A stretch of DNA of 64,000 nt, taken from the NCBI GenBank assembly GCA_942159475.1, contig OW804096.1:44267744-44331743 (forward strand), written 5' to 3'. Under the pieces are notes generated by a model. It was not told the origin of the DNA, ran no database searches, and saw only the letters and a list, made by a program, of their open reading frames with translations. This stretch comes from Sthenelais limicola (Eukaryota; Annelida; Polychaeta; Phyllodocida; Sigalionidae). The position numbers and the translations under genes are program-made. This document shows, one piece after another, positions 1 through 11,711 of the stretch; the first letter of the stretch is position 1; each line of letters starts with the position of its first letter.

Positions 1-195
1 AAGAATGGCATGTCAGTGATTGAATGCCTACTTCGCTAATCGGTTTCCTGGCCTATCTCTAGGCGTTCTAATGTGGTTCTAATGACATTTTGCGGACTTA
101 ATGGAATTATAATGGCACTTTGCGGTTTGAGGCGAGACGCTTTCCCTTCGTTTGAAGAGACTCTTCTCATCTGTGGGCCTAGACTGAGGAGACCA
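1..195 (+). repeat. R1 dispersed repeat, copy A
   Basis: Shares long stretches with 22321-22465 (+) and the reverse complement of 32040-32268: AAGAATGG..., GCCTACTTCGCTAATCGG, TAATGG.ATTATAATGGCA, TTTGCGGTTT and GGGCCTAGAC. The copy may begin before the window. No coding capacity; family unknown to me. Confidence 0.75.
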
Positions 196-2556
196 GTTTG
201 AACAACATCCACCTAAAAGATATACACAGAAGTCTATCCCGTGTATACACTCCTATTTTTCACGAGGAAGAATATTTACATATCTAAAATTAATGAGCGT
301 TTAGTAAAGGAAACGAAACTGTTTTGTCCCTATCTATATAAGCATAACCAATTTGGGAACATGCCATCTTTAAAATGCTGATAAATTGGTCTCTAAACTG
401 CATGTTAGTTCCTTATAAAGCCGTTTTCTTTGATGTCCTCAATAAAAGCCACCTTAGGGCAGCCACTTCACAGTTCACGGAAATGGGGTGTATTCGTTGC
501 CATAGCGTCTCATTCTAAAACCTGTCACCCGGCAGCCGTTGGCGGCACAGCCACTAAATGAAACCATTGCAGATTGGCTGCCACAGCAATACCACAGGGC
601 GCAATATGCTTGGATAGTCCTGATACGAAGATCTAAAGCCAAATGAGACAAGCTTTTGGTATGGTGCCCAGATTATTCAATAGCGGTCTACCTTTTCCAG
701 GTGGTTCTTCTTACAGGGCCTATTGTCTTGTCAGTGTGTTCATATCCATCTTTTCCTCTCTATACCAACCTTGGTTACACGCGCTGTCTTTTGTCTGCCT
801 TGCCCTTTCTGCCTCCAACAAAAAGGCTTCAGACTGCTCGGCCAACTTGGCAAAGGCTATGTCAAAGTGTGTAGGAAATCCTGTCAGAGCAAACGACTAC
901 GTATTGCTTACCACTTTATGTCAGTTCTATGTTATACGTAGTTTGGCATTAAAACATAAATTGCATCAGCTGCATTATAAATGCCCTTGTTCCTTTTTTA
1001 AAAAAGAAAAATCAATTTCTCGAAGAGGCGTAGTGATTCAAATTATAACTCTTCATGCAAAAGGTATGGAGGATGTTCCAGTGATGGAAACGTACTTTAT
1101 CATTACCTAACTAGGCCATTCATCGGATATGTTATCAATTTTCATCATCCATGTTTCGGAAATGATGTGCGAGTTGTAATTAATCCTTCTACGCGCATCC
1201 ATTTCCTATGAATGAAATTACATTATACTGCTCCAGAGAGCATTAAAATATTGTTAATGCTTTCAATGTGTTAAGTGATCAACCGGTCGACATACATTAG
1301 CATTAGCATTTAATTTTTATCCGGGTCATATGATGCAAATTTAATGGGGGAAAACTTTTTAATAGATGAGATTAGACCATTCCAAGCCATAAAAAAAAGA
1401 CAAGTGGGATATGAGTCTCGAGAAAGTGTACACTACCGTATAAAAAAGAAAAAAAAGGAAAGAGCACTCACAATATATCCCTTTTTCATCTTAAATGAGA
1501 ATAATTATAAGACTACATACTATGGAATTTAAAATAGGGAGGTACTGAATAAACACAGTCTACAGATGCTGTGCCAATAAGAAAACAGCATCTACTAATG
1601 AATGGGCTGGTTTCTGGCTTGCCAAACAGATAAAAAAGGAGTCGATAAAAAGTTATTGATAACTATGTACTCATCATGGGGGACCAGCAGCATATTCCTC
1701 GGTGCCAGCTTAATGATAATATATCAAATAAATATTGCCAGGTTCTAACCCCGATAATATAATGTGACATATCAGTTGGTGTATATCCGCGGAAGGAGCG
1801 GTATCAGTAACAATATTGAGGAATACTCCCAAAAGGAATATCATCCGAATCAAAGAGGGCAAACTGGCTACCTCCCAGATTAGCCCTAGCGCCATTCAAT
1901 TATGTCTAGCCCTTATCAGTTGTCTGCAAAGCCAATGTAATCAAAGATAAGAAATTATTCATTCGTATCACTGATGCTGCTTCTCAACGGGCATTCCCTT
2001 CTGCCTCTCAACGTTTGTTTATTCACGATCATCTCACAGCAGTATGAGGTAATAATGCCATTCGAGATGTTATCCAATTGTGTACAATGTTCGGCCATTA
2101 CACCTTTGTAAGAAGCAAGGTGAAAGATTTATCACTTGGCATATGAGTTACAAGGCCTGATATAATAGCAGCAGCCACTGCACGTACTGCACGTAATTGA
2201 TATGATGCATAATTTTGTTATACAAAAAGCAAAAATTAAATCTCATCACGATGTTCCCTCCAAGGGTTTCGACATTGAATAAAAAAAACTGACAAAACTA
2301 CTGCCACATATTGCATCAAGACTTTTTTGTCATGGGGAGATTAAAACCAAGACTATTTCCTGCTTGATAGTATCGGCTAGGGAAGCTCATCCAGCCAATG
2401 AATTGAACATTTCATTAATATAACTAAGAAATAGCCTAAGAAATAAATGACACACAAGATATCAAAAAAGACAAATGTACTCAACAATCAAGACCATGAG
2501 TAGACGTTTAATTTGTGTTTTACTAACCTGGCTGAAACAATTATTAAAATGAAGTA
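196..2556. other. Intergenic, no supported gene
   Basis: AT-rich sequence with no splice-supported exon. A 155-codon + frame at 643-1110 has no recognisable domain and is not called. Confidence 0.6.
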
Positions 2557-2994
2557 GTGGTAATACCAGGGAGGTATATACAGAGGGAGTGGAAGCCGCA
2601 GGCTGATCCTACAGGACCATGCTTGTCAGGGTTGTGTTGTAGCTACTGAATATGAGGTGGCGCTGTTGTTGACGCTAGTACCATTTAATAATAAATCAGT
2701 AAACAACAGCTAAGTTGTTCCATTAGCATACATAATCTTTGACACATCGGTAGCCCAGGTAAATTTGATTGGCTTTTCCAAGCAACACCATAACAGCCAC
2801 ATACTTAAAAATAGCTATACAATTGTTGGATGGGGTTGGGGTGGGTGGACCTGATTCACTGTAGCATAGATATGTGTCTATTTCTATGACTGTAGTAAGC
2901 GCCACAAGCTGTAGTGACATTACTCTTAACTATTGGGGTACCATGCATGGAACCTCGCTTCCACTCCCTCTGTACCTCCCTGGCAATACCAGTA
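2557..2994. mobile_element. Short non-autonomous inverted-repeat element (about 440 bp)
   Basis: Left arm 2557-2596 (TACCAGGGAGGTATATACAG then AGGGAGTGGAAGC) is the reverse complement of right arm 2957-2994, apart from a TATA insertion and small changes. No ORF inside encodes a recognisable transposase. Typical of a MITE. Confidence 0.7.
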
Positions 2995-5900
2995 CATCCT
3001 TTCTCAATTTAAAAAAACGTTGATTATAAGGCATATATACAAATTTTATAATGATATCCCAAAGTTTCTTACATTCTACGCAGCGTTTTCATGGTGCCTG
3101 GTGGCCACATTCTTCACAGGTTCAATATGATCTTCAGACATCTGCATACACTTCTCTCTTTACCTTATTCTTTCAGACAAACAGCTGCCTTCTAGAACAG
3201 ACTGCCCACCCAGGAGCATATATAATATGTACCCCAATCCATATTGACATTCCTTCGCTGGACTATAGACACAGCTGTGCACTGAGGCCAGTACTTTAAG
3301 CACTAGTCGACTTGAATGGTCACCTACCTAATTATTTTATCCATCTCTCTTTCTTTCAAAGGAATTCTGGTTCAGATTTTTAGCAGGAGCGAAGCCTGCT
3401 AATATGAATTAGGAGAAGAGGAATTTAATCAATGTTCCCTCCGGTGCCTAGGGTACAAAGGGGTACGATCCCGGAGGTACGATATCATATGGGACACATT
3501 CTCCCCATATACATAACATACAGTTCTTGCGTGATAACGTGGACAATTCTAAATCAAAATCGGTACAATAGCTGCAAAAGAATCTAAAGTATAGCCCAAA
3601 ATATGGCAAAATGACTTCAAAGTCACTCAAAGTATGCTTTATTGTCTTGGGAAACATCTAGAATTCGAGTGTTGTCACCTGTGCAATTTTCCGGGGAAAT
3701 GATGCACCCACACCATTGACTCTACAGGAAACCAGGTTTGTACCAGCTCAGGATTATCGAGGTCAGAGCCACATTCCATCATCTGGGTGCAGGCTATATT
3801 AATTTAGTAACAATTAATAGGACTCCCCTAATCAGGTACGACTTTCTTAATCAGGCGCAACTTTCTTTATCAGATGGAAAAGCATAAACTCGACTTTGAG
3901 GGCGTGTCCATACTGTTTCCTTACAGCTACATTCTCTTCACCCCAGCTCAATCACACACTACAAAGTTAACTTGTCATCTCGTACAACCACGCAGTGACA
4001 CCAATAAGATAAGATACTGTTTATCTATTCATCTATTCATGAATATATAACAAATAAAAGACAAAGATATTTATAAACAAACATTTCTACAAAATAATTG
4101 GCTTACTGATTATTTAAAAAAGAAACAAGTCTGGTATCCAAAATCAAATAAGATAACAAATTGGTTTATTTGATATTTAACAAAAACCCAGTCTCTCCCA
4201 GTCCTACTACGTTTCTCCTCAGGAAATGCAATGAGATAATGGTGAATCACCAAAACACAGCCACAACTGTCAACAGTAAACCATTGTAACCGTTAACATT
4301 TATCGGAAACACAGAGTCTGTTACAAGTGTCATTGACACATATGATATCGCTGAGTGTAACATTAAGATGGAGGTGAATGGCTGGGTGTTTGATTTGTTT
4401 GATATTGTTATTTCCAGTTGAAAAGCAATATCTGTTTGGCTATTAAAACACCGGTACATTTTCACTTGTGAAGGAAAAGCTAAGTCTTTCAACCTCAGAA
4501 AAAATCTCCCTGATATCCTTCTCCTTTCATTTGCCAGGGGTACTAGTATACCATACTCTGTTATCATAATTTAATAGGTAACCAATAAGCAGCAAAGTTG
4601 TAGGAATATACTGTAGATTTTGTCCTTACTGTATTATACACACTACTCCTTCCCTTCCGCAATAAATCATACTGAGGATGTGATCAAGGAAGTCCCATAA
4701 ATAATTAATATCAGTATTTCAAAACAGATAAATGGAGACACAAAATACGAGCTGACACACACCTGCCTGAGGAAAGAAATATGAACAGTAAAGGACGAGA
4801 TACACTAAGCCGACCGACGGATTTCGAATTCGGTTGAAAATCGGTCAGAAATCGGCTCAGTGTCTCTATCAACCAATCAAATTGAAAATAAGGTATACCC
4901 CGTCGGTCGGTCAGTCAGTTTAGTGCGTCTCATCCTTGACGGATGAAAAATTATCAAGCACAGAACTTATTTCACAAGGAAATTCGAAATATATCATTAG
5001 AGACAAATAACAGTCGGCGTTCTCCAGAAATCCTCTCCGACTATGTTACTTGTTAAAATACATGTTACATCATGTAAATATATGTCATATCAAATAACGT
5101 CGGTTCTGTGAATAAGGGAAAATATCTATCAAGGATATTTGATTAAAAAGTTTTTTGTTCACATATATAAAAAATGATAATGGTGCGAGTTTTTAACACA
5201 AAGTTAGGAGGCTTTGTCTTAAATGAAAGAATGAGCGCAGCTCCAGAACACGGTAATCTTAATTATAAATGACGGACGTAGTGTTGACAAGAGCTGCTAT
5301 TTTCTTGCCAGATGAATGTGGGTCACCTCACGTGGGAATGAAAGAGAAGTATCACACCTAAAGATATTGTCATTCAGGCAAGATAGCTCAGGAAAAAAGA
5401 TGTATGAATGATGACGCTTGTTAGAGGGATAACATGTCATTAAGTCCCAAGAGGTTGTGGATGGGTGGCTTGGTATATCAGATAAATTTTGTTCATACCA
5501 GAAGACAATAGAAAAAGGCCCCGGAACCCATATATTATTAACATCATTTCGTTTTAGTGCAGAGGGGTAGAGATGTACACTCATATCAGCCATGGCCATA
5601 TCCCTCCACTTAAAAAGCCATTATTTTGTTATATCTATGGTATAACTATAGGAAACGTATGGGATATCAGACGAAGAAAAGCCAATTATGAGCCGGCATT
5701 GCCTGGATAGGGCAGACAGCTCCTGGGGAAAAACTGTCGTCGTTTAGCGGAGATATTACTAGCAAATATCGCTTCATCCACCAATTAGACAAGCGGTTAA
5801 TTAATGCAGCCTTCAGCCGTCCAGGGTTATTAAATATCATATATGTGATAATAAAACACTTAAATGGCGCCTTAAACAAACGATTCTCAGAGGCGCTTTA

Positions 5901-6689
5901 CATAGATATTTGAAAATTATACGACATTAAATAATAAATCAAAGTTAAGCTACAATAACTTCACAACTTACAAAGACTGAAATGTATAAAGCTATAGTTA
6001 TGGTTGACAAGGGCATCAGCTTCCAAACCAAACGGACTGGAGGTTGATTTCATACTCATAATTTTACATCGCCATAGCCATAGTGCAGTGTCTAGACTTG
6101 TGCAAGTCTTTGATTCTTTTTTTCCGTTTAAAACACAATATTATCAAAAATATATTTTCATGTTAGAGTCACTATGGCCTAGTGGACGCCCAAGCATCAT
6201 CAGTAAGGCCTTTGCTGTGTTCACTCATTGAGTTAGGCAGAGGGACTTGATGCTAGTCTATGCAGTATCCATCAGTGGAGAATGAGTTTCTACTGAAAAG
6301 CTAATTAAATCAACATACAATGACACGTATAAACGAAGGCGAATAATCACTTATACAACCATGCATGTTTAACTTTAATGAATGAAGGATGGATGGAAGA
6401 TTCACTCATTCATCTATACCTGGGGAGGTATCATATATCTTAACAATGAGATATCAATTCCCACGGGACCGTTCATATGTAATAGGAGATCGTCATTAAG
6501 GTGATTAAGATATCATCATTTAAACACCTTTTTATTTCTTCAAAACAGATCTACTCTACCAACAAGGAAATATTATTTAATCGGATTTTTACCCATTATA
6601 CATAGACTTGTTTGTAGTTCCTGTCTTATATTGTAAATGGAGGAATTATATGGCTTAGTAGGCCTACTCGGATGTATCAAGGCAAGAGG
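2995..6689. other. Intergenic, only the small MITE at 4.8 kb
   Basis: Apart from the 4791-4937 element I see nothing: frames are short and of random composition. Confidence 0.6.
4791..4937. mobile_element. Small MITE-like element, 147 bp
   Basis: AAGGACGAGATACACTAAGC then CGACCGACGG at the left end is answered by CCGTCGGTCGG...TTTAGTGCGTCTCATCCTT at the right. A further partial terminus (TCGGCTCAGTGTCTC) lies inside at 4852-4866, suggesting nesting or internal duplication. Confidence 0.7.
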
Positions 6690-7449
6690 CAAGGAAAATT
6701 TACAAGAAGATCTGCTTTATGTTAATTTATGGTGTAGAAGAAACAACATCTCGATAAATGTGGCAAGAGCAACTTTATAGAGGTGCTCCCCTCAAAAGTA
6801 AAAAAAATGAATTAGTAAAATTTCAATTCAAACTAGGAAACTGAGAATTATACATATTTAGGCTTGGATATCGATAACAAGCTGACATTTAAAGATCATT
6901 TAAACACAAAGATCATACAGGCATCTAAAAAGACTAAAAGCGATAAGAAAAATTCACCGATCGCTAACGTCAAAGAATATTTTAACTATATAAAGTTGCT
7001 GTGAGACCAGTATATATGATTATGGGGACTGCATTGATAGTGTTGCACCTCAGGTATTGCTTGATAAGCTACAGGTATTGCATAATTCTTTTATACGTGT
7101 GGCATTTGGCCTTGACATGAATTAGACTTACAAAAAAAACATGATATAACACTACTAAATATTAGATGTAAACATCATATGTTAGAGTTAGCTTATCGTA
7201 TACATTAAGCCAAGAAGATAGTTAATTTATGATGACAATAGGAATTTAAACCTTAGGTCGCATAATAAGGGGAAGATGCTAAGGGTTCCACAACCACGTG
7301 CTGAGAAAGTAAATAAAATATTGTATTATCAGTTGCCAGTTTTATGGAACGACCTTCCAAAAAAGGAAAAACATGTCCTTCAATTGAACATTTTAAATCG
7401 TTTTATTAACCAATATCCAATAGATAACAGTGAATTTGTGTATGAGTAA
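6690..7449 (+). mobile_element. Decayed non-LTR retrotransposon, reverse-transcriptase C-terminal part
   Basis: Translation across several frameshifts and stops gives LINE-like pieces: LQEDLLYVNLWCRRNNISIN, LGLDIDNKLTFKDHLN, LLDKLQVLHNSFIRVAFGLD and LPVLWNDLPKKEKHVLQLN, ending in a stop. These match the thumb/C-terminal region of CR1/L2/RTE-type ORF2. Intergenic and non-functional. Confidence 0.7.
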
Positions 7450-8385
7450 CATGAGTGATATTATTATATTGTACAGGTGCAGCAATACTATTATGATGCT
7501 GTCATTTCATTTAATTAAGACCTCAACTACCGTATGTATATTTTTTTTTAATTACTATTACGGCCAAACATTTACATAATATAACAAATCCGTGTATCAA
7601 GTGTTTTGTCTGTATTTAAATGTGGCAGTATGGTACGAAGGTGTGAAATTCATTAGACACCATTTTGTAGAAATGTTTGTACTTTGAGCTTGAAAGCTCA
7701 TGATTTTGTTAATATTAGCCCTGTAAATAAAGGGAAGTTCGAGTCGATTTATGAACAATATAATAGTACTATGTAGTAGGCCTAGTGATGATTGTTTCAT
7801 CAAAATTGTTATACAAACTGATAAAGTAAAGTAAAAAACTTCATTGTGTCTATCAAACTAAACAAGTTATAAGTTTACTAATTATTAAGTTTACTAATGA
7901 TTTAATCAACTATTTTTCTATTTAACTTTATAATCAGTTTAACTTAATGTTTATACCCTGCGTTTCCAAAGGAAACGACTTCTCAGGATCAATTATTTGT
8001 GCGCGATGTCAAGACATACTGAAATATGGGGTGGCAAACATTTTGACCCTTTTACTATTGGTTGCTATGGAAGATGATGACTTTTCAAAACATATTCATA
8101 TTTCTCACCAAGAACCCAGATATAGATTTTTTTCAAACTGTAATATATACTGCCTGGGAGTGTCTTCTTTGTTATAAAAGAAAAAAATATAGTTTTCACT
8201 CTAGTGTTTTTGTGAGGGCGTCCTGAAATACAGATTTTTTTTCAGTTAAATATAGTCAAAATTGTAATTAAATCGCAAAATTTGTTCCAAATTCAATATG
8301 TGTTTGTACAATGCATGTGGAGCTCAGTAATTTAAAAACTGGAATCAGTTTTGTATCAATCATATTGATAGATAGATGTTAGTTG

Positions 8386-8500
8386 AAAAAAAGTTAAGTC
8401 TGAAAAAAAAGTTGGTCGTAAAAAAAAGTTGGTCGGAGAAAAAGTTGGTCGTAAAAAAAGGTGGTCAGAAAAAAAGGTGGTCGGAAAAAAAGGTCGTTGG
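8386..8500 (+). repeat. A-rich tandem repeat, 16-17 bp unit
   Basis: About seven imperfect units of A6-8 followed by GTTGGTCGG/T or GGTGGTCRG. No coding frame. Confidence 0.8.
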
Positions 8501-8774
8501 TATAAAAATAAAGTGTTGTTAAAACAAAAAAGTAGTAGCTAGGCTAGGCTAAATAGTTTGTAACTTTCTTGTAAAATTTAGAAAGTTTTTTTTTTAAGAT
8601 TTACTTTATTCAATTAACCTGTGTGAAATAACTTTATTCAATTCAAGTCTTGGCACATTTACTTTGAACTTTAAGTCTACTCTTATTTCTGCAGCTGTCA
8701 TGCATGATAAGTCATTAAGTCTGCAACCTGTTAGCTGATTGTGCACAACAGGGGGCAAATCTCAAAATTTATTT

Positions 8775-8812
8775 TTTGCGACTTGTGACTCATTTCTCTG
8801 TGACACATCACA
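8775..8812 (+). repeat. R2 dispersed repeat, intergenic copy
   Basis: TTTTGCGACTTGTGACTCAT then TTCTCTGTGACACATCACA, matching the two copies near 55.2-55.5 kb. Confidence 0.55.
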
Positions 8813-8954
8813 TATACTGTCTTATACAGGGTTCCTGAGGTCAGTATTAAGGTCTCTTAAAGTAATTAAGATTTTTGTTTTTTCAGGACATTAAAAGTAA
8901 GAAATTTTGTATGTGCATCTCTCTAAAATTGAATGCACTAAAACAGCACTCAGA

Positions 8955-9051
8955 GTGAGAGAGAGAAAGAGAGATGGGGGTAATGGGTGAAAGGCAAGGG
9001 AGGGAGGGAGGGAGGGAGGGAGGGAGCTGGAAGGCAAGGGAGGGAGGGGAC
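8955..9051 (+). repeat. Purine tract with (GGGA)n, G-quadruplex potential
   Basis: GAGA-rich sequence leading into about seven GGGA units at 8998-9027 and a second block at 9038-9049. Open frames here are low-complexity artefacts. Confidence 0.75.
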
Positions 9052-10016
9052 AACCAACCATGACTTGGTGAGGGGCAGGCCTGGTTTGTCTTATTATGTA
9101 ATAACCAGAGGGGGGCAGGGTGGAGTGGTGGAGGTGAGAAATGGGTGGTACATGGGTGGAGTAGATAAGCCTTCTACAAACATGCAAACTGATCAGACAG
9201 ATGATTTCACACTGATTGTTACCCCACAATCAGCTAACACATTTATGTTGGATTGAAACGATAAAGATGATTGACATAATGGGTATCAACCTCCTACTTC
9301 TCAGGAAAATCCTGAGAAGAAAAAGGGAGACCTGCAAGGGCTGTGATACTGAGCTACCACAGATGGTTATGAATGTAGGCTATATATAAAACTTCATTCT
9401 TTATTTATCCCTTTGTCCTTCTATGAATGATGTAATTGTATCTAGCTAATAAAAATTATTACATACATACATACTTTTAAGCAAAGGCAAATTAATTATA
9501 AATGCAAAAAAGATGACATGTCATAAAAACACAGAGGCATGGGTGATATTATATAATGCAATACGAGTATCAAAACCTATGGAAGAGTTTCTATGATCAT
9601 CAAAGAATAAGAGTGGAAATTTCATCTCGGTTGACCCATCTTCACACATAAAGCTATGTAATAATGATTGATATTGATCGATATATATTATTACCGTATG
9701 TCACTTTTATACTTTTCCATAACAGCCTAAAATGTAATAAACGTGAACAAATTAATGATCCCACTGGCACTGCTAGTTTTTTTTAAAGGAAGACAGTACA
9801 GTAAGCCTACTCAGTAGTAGACTACAGACAAATTCACAAATAAGACTAAAATTAATCAAACTAAACTAGACCTAAATAATAAAACTAAAAGGCCACAAAC
9901 GGTCAGCATAACGCATGAAGGATACAAATATATTAAATGAAACGAAGACGAAGGTGACCTCAGACAAAGAAAACACACAATAAGGAGAGAGAAGCCAGTG
10001 TTGAACTTCCACTGGG

Positions 10017-10178
10017 ATGTGCACTGCAGTTTCCATTTCTCCGCCTCCACTCGACCACTGGCAAGGCGAGACCCAAGCAACTGCCACTGGAGCCGAAAAC
10101 AAGAGTGAAGAACAGCAACAGTCCTTGGACGATCACACGATCACGAAGGCTGGGCAGCAGAATAAAGAAGGTCAGTGA
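10017..10178 (+). CDS. Candidate small ORF / exon upstream of SAPCD2
   Basis: ATG to TGA, 53 codons, Gln/Glu/Thr-rich (SISPPPLDHWQGETQATATG, KSEEQQQSLDDHTITKAGQQ), less AT-rich than its surroundings. A donor-like AAAGAAG|GTCAGT sits at 10170. Not recognised. It could be a coding or leader exon of an upstream transcript, or chance. Confidence 0.25.
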   Translation: MCTAVSISPPPLDHWQGETQATATGAENKSEEQQQSLDDHTITKAGQQNKEGQ

Positions 10179-10538
10179 TGTTTTTTTAAGACAGCCATGC
10201 AGGAAACTATCCCAAGACAGATACATGACGTTGGATAATATTTACCTTATGTGATGCATTCCCGACAATATAAAATCAGTTATTCCTCTTTGCCGAGACG
10301 TCAACGCGCGACTCTCTGCACGGACCGATCTACCCATTTTCGCTCATCCTAAAATTATAGCCTCAACCAAGTATTAGTTTTGAAAGAAATTAGGAAAGAA
10401 ACGTAAACAAGATACTTTGACTTCATGACAACTTTCATTTTAACTACAATAGACATCTAAAATCCCAAACATCTTAGAGCTTTGTTAATGATATAATCAT
10501 AATAATGGGTAATTGGACTGAGAGTATGTAGCCTACCA

Positions 10539-10687
10539 TCGACCAATCAGATTTCAGAAATCTAGGTCAGAAGTGAAACTGGTTCACCTTGTTTTTGAAG
10601 CGATAATGGCGGAAAACTGTTGAATGCAACTGAAGACTCGCGTAGAAGAAAGTTATTCCCGTGTATACCCTTTCATCAATTACAACA
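10539..10687 (+). promoter_or_regulatory. Putative SAPCD2 proximal promoter and leader
   Basis: A CCAAT box (ACCAATCAG, CCAAT at 10543-10547) lies 141 bases before the start codon. An ATAATGGCGGAA element at 10603-10614 resembles the YY1 motif often found just downstream of invertebrate and vertebrate transcription starts. No TATA box is evident. If transcription starts between them, the leader carries two upstream ATGs (see findings). Confidence 0.4.
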
Positions 10688-11711
10688 ATGAGTTCAGTAC
10701 AGCATCGGACGACACTTGAAAGTGTTCCCAAACAGTTTGTTTCATCTTTGAGGGTTCTTTTCGACATACTCGATGAACAGAAGACAGGTTTTGTCAAGTT
10801 GGGAGACATCGAGACTCGATGGAAGGAAGAGGGAACGAATGGGCTACCTGTTGGTGTCGTTGAAGCTCTGCGAAAAGTGACCCCCGCCTCGGGAAAGTTA
10901 ACATTTGAAAGGTTTGTCGCTGGGCTGAAGATTGCCCTGCTAAGAACAAAGGTAGGAGGAGATGAACCGAGGAAGGGTAATGATCTGACCGCGAGTCTGG
11001 TTGGACGATCTAGCAATACACAAATACAACAGCCACTAAGTCAAGCCCAAGGCCAAGGCCAGTCCCACCCTCCCCCGTCTTCTACTTCGCAAAGAGATCC
11101 CTATTCAACTTCTCAACAAGGTTTCCAGCCCTACGTGGGAAATCATCATGATGCAAGGCGAATGTATCGTCCTGAGGCCCAGGCACCGCATGACAAACCA
11201 CAGCAATATCCGTCCAGCCACCGAGTCCAGAATCAGCAGCCCAAACAACACGGTCCTGTCACTGCCGCTGTCCGTCCAAACAATGCAGTGCCACTTGCCC
11301 AAAACAGAACAAAAAGCATGCCCCTTCTCGGATCCGGCAATGAAAATATACCACCTGTTTCTCACAGCAACTACAGGGACAGGGAAGGGCCTGACCCACC
11401 CCATGACCACATATCATCAATTCCAGCAAGGCCTACTTTACGACATGAAAGTGTTTCAGCTCCAAGGTTGGGATGGCCTGAGTCCCAGCCTCTAACCCCT
11501 AATGAAGCTATCCTGAGTCAGAGTCAGGGCAAGAATAAAGATGAAATTGTCAATGCTTTGAAAAAATGGCAGAGGGATCGAATGGTGGGTGAAGAGGGGC
11601 CTGCTCAAGATCAGGATGCTAAAAATAGATTCGTCTCCGGATCATTTGTGGATAGCAGAAGACCGCTCTCCATAGCAACTACTTCACTGTCTTCAGCGTT
11701 TGAACAATTTG
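10688..11711 (+). CDS. SAPCD2: SAPCD2 exon 1: N-terminal domain plus disordered region
   Basis: Encodes residues 1-341 plus one base of a Gly codon. The start context is ACAACAATGA. The suppressor APC domain lies at residues 13-87; after it the exon is rich in Gln, Pro, Ser and His, with a short helical stretch (DEIVNALKKWQRDRM). The donor is ATTTG|GTATGA. The frame stays open past the donor to 11947, so an intron-retained form could end there, but the following residues look non-coding. Confidence 0.92.

Noticed and set aside
643..1110. 155-codon + strand ORF
   Set aside because: No domain, no supporting splice sites, and mixed hydrophobic/basic residues without pattern; one such frame is roughly compatible with chance.
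8891..9256. ORFs on both strands over the GGGA tract
   Set aside because: They exist because the low-complexity tract lacks stops; the residues (GREGGREG, LPPSLPP) are repeat artefacts.
9856..10226. Three overlapping minus-strand ORFs with hydrophobic residues
   Set aside because: Antisense to the more coding-like + frame at 10017-10178; no splice sites or family match.
11105..11495. ORFs opposite or offset within SAPCD2 exon 1
   Set aside because: Shadows of the real reading frame, whose Gln/Pro codons leave other frames open.
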